The notes under the pieces: generated by a model | What the model saw: only the letters and a program-made list of their open reading frames with translations | What the model was told of the DNA's origin: nothing | Database searches by the model: none | NCBI RefSeq assembly: GCF_039540975.1 | Contig: NZ_BAABFL010000081.1 | Span: 46,157-110,156, forward strand | Direction of reading: 5' to 3' | Source: Kistimonas scapharcae | Lineage (GTDB): Bacteria; Pseudomonadota; Gammaproteobacteria; Pseudomonadales; Endozoicomonadaceae | Length of the DNA stretch: 64,000 nt | Shown: piece after piece, positions 60,048 to 64,000 of the stretch | Layout of the letters: every line of letters begins with the position of its first letter | Position numbering within the stretch: the first letter of the stretch is position 1 | Translations under genes and position numbers: made by a program

Positions 60048-62358
60048 ACACCTGAGCAACTCTTTCTTAAGCAATAAAAAAAGGCTTGAGAAACCAACGG
60101 TAGTTCAGTTTCCTGTTAATGACATTTGCAATTCTCGGTGTCAAATGTGCCGTATCTGGGAAAATAAACAGGGCACTGATATTTCTGTTGAACAACTGCG
60201 AACGGGGTTGAGTAATGAACTTTTTTCAGAGGTTGAAGGTATTGGATTTAATGGTGGGGAACCCACGTTACGTAAAGATTTATATGAAATAGTAGAGGTG
60301 GCATTAAAAAAGCTTCCAAAGCTACAGCATGTCTCGCTTATTACTAACGGCTTCAAATATAAACAAGTCATAGAACAAATTGACAGAGTAGGCCGTTTAG
60401 TTAAGGCAAATAATAAATACTTTGATGTTATGGTGTCACTAGACGGCTTCGGTGACATGCATGACAAGGTTCGTGGACGAAGTGGTAACTTTGAGAATGC
60501 CAAGAAAGTACTCTCTTTCTTAGCAGGTTTTGACGCCGTTGATAATGTGCGCATAGGTTGTACTGTCATTAGAGAAAATGTATTTCATTTAGCAGATCTG
60601 CTTGAGTATTGTATTAGTCAAAACCTCTATATCAAGTACCGGCAAGGTGTACCCCATCAACGTCTTTATACTGAGAATTTGCTTGACCCTTATGCTTTAA
60701 CTTTCGAAGAAAAATATGAATTTGTCGAATTTTTGGAAGGACTGATTGAGCACTATGAACCAAGCCCGTTGCAGCGATTGTTTTATCGCTCATTAATTGA
60801 CCAGATACTGTATAACAAACCACGCTTGGCTGGCTGTGACTGGCAACATCGAGGTGCAACCATTACAGCTAAGGGTGAACTTGCCTACTGTGCGGTGAAG
60901 AGTAATGCCCTGATGAAAAATATTGCTGAAGGGAGTCCGATACAGGCTTATTTTGGTAATCAGACCCATCTTCAAGAGATTATTAATAAGGAATGTGCCA
61001 ATTGCCATCATGACTATGTTGGAATACCAGCTCCTTCACAATATCGTCGCCTTATGTTTTCTCAAATTGACGAAAAGTTGAGAGTTAAAGCTACATTACG
61101 AAAAATACCTGGTTTTTCTCAACTAAATAGACTTCGGCATAAACATTACTACCGCAAATTGCTGAATTACTTCATTGAACAGCCTGAATGTATCAATCAA
61201 GCCAATAAAACTGTTAAGCAAGTGCTTATCTGTGGCTGGTATGGTACAGAAACATTGGGAGATAAAGGTATCATTGGTGGTGTTATACACACCCTGCGTC
61301 AACACCTTGGTAACGATGTCCAATTCACTATTGTTGCACTTTACCCCTATATCAGTGAAATGACACGGGGCCAGATGCCAGAGCTCCACGGTGCTCGAAT
61401 TGTTCCTCCTGAAGATGGAGTTGGTTTAGCTAATCATATGGACTATGTAGTATTTGGCGGAGGGCCGCTAATGGCAATCGATTCATTGGCACCTATGCAA
61501 GCAATTTTTGAGCGGGCAAAATCAGGTAAGGCATGTACTATAGTTGCAGGTTGTGGCGTCGGACCTCTGGGAGAAACTTGGCATAACCATAGCATTTCGA
61601 GGATTCTTCAATTATCGGATATCCGTGTATACCGTGATGCTCGTTCACGTGACTATGCAGAACAGATAGGTACTGACACAACCCTGGATGCGGTAGCCGA
61701 AGACCCCGCATTCACTTGGTTGGCCACTGTATCTGACCAGCTACCTAAGCAACAAAAGCGCACTGAAAAACAGATATTACTGCTTGGATTGCGTGATTTC
61801 CCATATCGAGAGTATGCACGCCATATACCGGAGAAAGCAGCCTTAGCAATTAAGAACAACTATGAGCAAGTGGTTATTGATGGGTTAACCAAATTGGTCG
61901 CTCAACGACCAGACCTTGTGATTAGGCCTCTTCCAATGTGTACCAACCACTTTGGCTCCGATGATCGCTGGTTCTATCGACGTCTTTTCCGTAACCAACA
62001 CCAACTAGCTGATGCACTTGATTATTCTCTGTTGGGGCCTGAGCTGCCTCCAATAGATTACTGTAAAGAATTTCGTAATGCTGATGCCTTGCTTGCTATG
62101 CGCTTTCACTCATTGGTCTTTGGTCTTGGGCTAGGCATTAACGCTGTAGGCCTCGACTACACTCTTGGTAAAGGTAAGGTTCGCTCTTTAGCTGAACGTT
62201 TTGGAGCCCCTTTACTGGCGATGACAGATCTGGATGTTGATACTTTTACCACTGCGATAGAAAAAGCTTTGGATGCACCGTTAGCACAATCAATAACCAA
62301 GGAAAACCTGCTATTTGAGCCTCAATTATTAGCAAAATTGCAGGAGTTTAATGCATGA
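60025..62358 (+). CDS. Radical SAM - polysaccharide pyruvyltransferase fusion
   Basis: The 777-residue product joins two enzymes. Residues 1 to about 370 are a radical SAM protein with C35-x3-C39-x2-C42 (DICNSRCQMCRIW), GFNGGEPTLR and later cysteines (AGCDWQ, AYCAV, ECANCHH) like an auxiliary SPASM/twitch cluster. From about 388 it is a pyruvyltransferase of the CsaB/WcaK type (ICGWYGTETLGDKGIIGGV, DYVVFGGGPLM, LLAMRFHSLVFGLGLG). It would add pyruvate ketals to the polymer and carry out an unknown radical reaction. The join lies in one uninterrupted frame. Confidence 0.88.
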   Translation: MKVKSIYKHLSNSFLSNKKRLEKPTVVQFPVNDICNSRCQMCRIWENKQGTDISVEQLRTGLSNELFSEVEGIGFNGGEPTLRKDLYEIVEVALKKLPKLQHVSLITNGFKYKQVIEQIDRVGRLVKANNKYFDVMVSLDGFGDMHDKVRGRSGNFENAKKVLSFLAGFDAVDNVRIGCTVIRENVFHLADLLEYCISQNLYIKYRQGVPHQRLYTENLLDPYALTFEEKYEFVEFLEGLIEHYEPSPLQRLFYRSLIDQILYNKPRLAGCDWQHRGATITAKGELAYCAVKSNALMKNIAEGSPIQAYFGNQTHLQEIINKECANCHHDYVGIPAPSQYRRLMFSQIDEKLRVKATLRKIPGFSQLNRLRHKHYYRKLLNYFIEQPECINQANKTVKQVLICGWYGTETLGDKGIIGGVIHTLRQHLGNDVQFTIVALYPYISEMTRGQMPELHGARIVPPEDGVGLANHMDYVVFGGGPLMAIDSLAPMQAIFERAKSGKACTIVAGCGVGPLGETWHNHSISRILQLSDIRVYRDARSRDYAEQIGTDTTLDAVAEDPAFTWLATVSDQLPKQQKRTEKQILLLGLRDFPYREYARHIPEKAALAIKNNYEQVVIDGLTKLVAQRPDLVIRPLPMCTNHFGSDDRWFYRRLFRNQHQLADALDYSLLGPELPPIDYCKEFRNADALLAMRFHSLVFGLGLGINAVGLDYTLGKGKVRSLAERFGAPLLAMTDLDVDTFTTAIEKALDAPLAQSITKENLLFEPQLLAKLQEFNA

Positions 62359-63587
62359 AGATCCTGCACTTGTGTTATAGCGATCTTGATGGTGGTGCAG
62401 CACGTGCAGCCTATCGACTTCACTGCGCCCAACGCAGTGAGGGGATGGACAGTTATATGCTGGTCATCAATAAATGCTCTGATGACCCATTCGTTCATAC
62501 GGTCAATGGTTATAGAAAGCTACGCATCAAAGTGGCGTCTTTCATTGCCCAACGAATATTACGGTTACAGAAAAGTACAAATTCAGTTCATCATTCACTC
62601 AACCTCTTTCCTTCGGGTTTGCTAAAGGACATTCAAAGAATAGGCCCAGACATCATAAACCTACATTGGCTGGGTGGCGAAATGCTTTCAATCAGTGAGA
62701 TAGCTCGCTTAAAGCAACCGGTTGTTTGGACATTACATGATATGTGGCCCTTCAGTGGTTGTGAACATTACGATGATGACCTTCCGTCAGAACGGTATCT
62801 CGCAGGTTACACTGCAGAAAGTCGCCATTCCCACCATAAAGGATTCGATCTGGACCGATGGGTATTTCATAGAAAGAAAAAGGCATGGGCAAATAAGAGC
62901 TTTCATATTGTAACCCCCAGTCATTGGCTTGGTGATTGCGCTAAAAAAAGCACACTTTTTTCTCGTCATTCAATTCAGGTAATTAGTAATTGCATTGATC
63001 ATAATAGGTATAAAGCTTTGCCAACAGAGTTAGCACGGAGTGTGCTTGGACTACCACCGGAAAAAAAACTATTGCTATTTGGTGCTATGTCAAGTACATC
63101 GGATCCTCGTAAGGGGTATCACTTGTTAATTCCGGCCTTGCAGAAGCTAAAAAGCGAGGGTAAAGCTGACAATCTGGAATTAATTATTTTTGGTGCTAGC
63201 CATGGGGAAGCAGAAGAAGAAACGGGTATCATTACACATTATATGGGGCGTTTGAACGACGATTTCAGTTTATGTTTATTGTATAATTCTGCAAATATTT
63301 TTATTGCTCCATCTTTGCAAGATAATTTGCCGAATACTGTAGTTGAATCTTTATCTTGTGGTACACCATGCATTACATTTGATATTGGCGGGATGAAAGA
63401 TTTGCTTTGTGATCCAATGTTAGGGACGAAATGCCAGTCGATTGATTTTAATTGTCTAGCTGAGGTTGTTAAAAAAGAGATATCTAGGGAAGAAAAAAAA
63501 GACATGATTTCAGGATTTAGTTTAAAAAAGCATTCTCAAAAAAAAATAGCGGAAGCCTATAGAAAAACTTATCATCTTCTATTATAG
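62355..63587 (+). CDS. Glycosyltransferase family 4 (WcaC-like)
   Basis: The 410-residue GT-B enzyme starts MKILHLCYSDLDGGAARAAY, the opening of WcaC/WbaC-type enzymes, and has INLHWLGGEML, WTLHDMWPFSGCEHY, a donor-side LLLFGAMSSTSDPRKGYHLL, and PSLQDNLPNTVVESLSCGTP with the E-x7-E-like signature. The ATG overlaps the previous stop (ATGA). It is the last intact gene of the locus; the sequence after it is a degraded insertion sequence. Confidence 0.87.
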   Translation: MKILHLCYSDLDGGAARAAYRLHCAQRSEGMDSYMLVINKCSDDPFVHTVNGYRKLRIKVASFIAQRILRLQKSTNSVHHSLNLFPSGLLKDIQRIGPDIINLHWLGGEMLSISEIARLKQPVVWTLHDMWPFSGCEHYDDDLPSERYLAGYTAESRHSHHKGFDLDRWVFHRKKKAWANKSFHIVTPSHWLGDCAKKSTLFSRHSIQVISNCIDHNRYKALPTELARSVLGLPPEKKLLLFGAMSSTSDPRKGYHLLIPALQKLKSEGKADNLELIIFGASHGEAEEETGIITHYMGRLNDDFSLCLLYNSANIFIAPSLQDNLPNTVVESLSCGTPCITFDIGGMKDLLCDPMLGTKCQSIDFNCLAEVVKKEISREEKKDMISGFSLKKHSQKKIAEAYRKTYHLLL

Positions 63588-63671
63588 AAATATAATTAAT
63601 GGTCCTGAATCAGATGCGTTGACGCCGTATATTTCATGAGCAGGTTTTACTGATATTCCGCTCATTTTCCT

Positions 63672-63927
63672 ATGGCTGTAGTTGAAGTTGTATGTGTACA
63701 CTATGATCCCATAGATGGGATTGTAAAAACGGTAAAGCACCCTCAGGTAAGCAACACTATCTGTGCCGTAGCTGTGGAAAAAGCTTCCAGCTTGAGTCCA
63801 TCTATAATGCCAACAAGCCCAGTACTCACGAGTGAACTAAATAAAAATGGTTATTAATGGCTCTGGCGCCAGGGATATAGGCCTTGTTTTTGGAATTAGT
63901 CAAACGACGGTTATCAGTTACGGTGTT
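63672..63927 (+). pseudogene. Broken IS1-family InsA gene
   Basis: Three short frames together read as an IS1-type InsA: MAVVEVVCVHYDPIDGIVKT from 63672, then KAPSGKQHYLCRSCGKSFQL from 63734 in a second frame, and MVINGSGARDIGLVFGISQT from 63847 in a third. The middle piece has the zinc-finger CRSCGKSFQL and THE ends at a stop. At least two frame changes have inactivated it, and the first finger lacks one cysteine. No InsB is visible before the window ends; terminal inverted repeats were not identified. Confidence 0.75.
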
Positions 63928-64000
63928 TGTCAACATAGTTGTCGCCCCAACTCAAGCCGCTTTCTTAAGTTGATCAGCTGAAGATCTGTCGGGATTAAGC

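Overview
The window is a gammaproteobacterial chromosome segment, most like Oceanospirillales/Pseudomonadales. The gene order petC-sspA-sspB, dolP-diaA-yraN-lpoA facing rsmI, then rnpB, the mraZ division and cell-wall cluster, lpxC, an M23 peptidase, secA and argJ is, as far as I remember, the order found around these genes in Pseudomonas. The genus cannot be fixed from the sequence alone.

Region 1 (1-30.3 kb) is core genome. It holds the end of cytochrome c1, the stringent starvation proteins, a minus-strand envelope group (lpoA, yraN, diaA, BON lipoprotein), rsmI and the RNase P RNA. A complete dcw cluster follows (mraZ rsmH ftsL ftsI murE murF mraY murD ftsW murG murC ddlB ftsQ ftsA ftsZ). 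Its genes overlap or nearly touch, and a three-repeat MraZ box lies in front. lpxC, an M23 metallopeptidase, secA and argJ close the region.

Region 2 (30.3-about 51.3 kb) is an accessory element starting directly behind argJ. It carries two full tyrosine recombinases, a third reduced to its arm-binding domain, four paralogous excisionase-like proteins, a repeat array of about 1.3 kb with three full units and one partial unit, two heptanucleotide tandem repeats, an overlapping pair of SF1 helicases, two phage-like small genes, a RecD2-type helicase and a HEPN-like protein. The main find is a compact type IV-A-like CRISPR-Cas operon at 45664-50974: csf1, a Cas6e-like crRNA endonuclease, csf4 (DinG-type helicase), csf3 and csf2. 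No CRISPR array is visible in the window. The RecD2 helicase diverges from the module, so a DinG and a RecD helicase sit side by side, a combination reminiscent of both IV-A and IV-D systems.

Region 3 (51.3-63.6 kb) is an exopolysaccharide locus. An exported Ala/Pro-rich protein, an outer-membrane beta-barrel, a short Wza-like export protein and a Wzc-like tyrosine autokinase form the export machinery. After a terminator and an RfaH ops element comes a more AT-rich block: initiating sugar-phosphate transferase, GT2, Wzx-like flippase, a radical SAM-pyruvyltransferase fusion and a GT4. These would build, modify and flip a repeat unit for the exporter.

Region 4 (63.6-64 kb) holds the broken start of an IS1-family element. 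No tRNA or rRNA gene was recognised.
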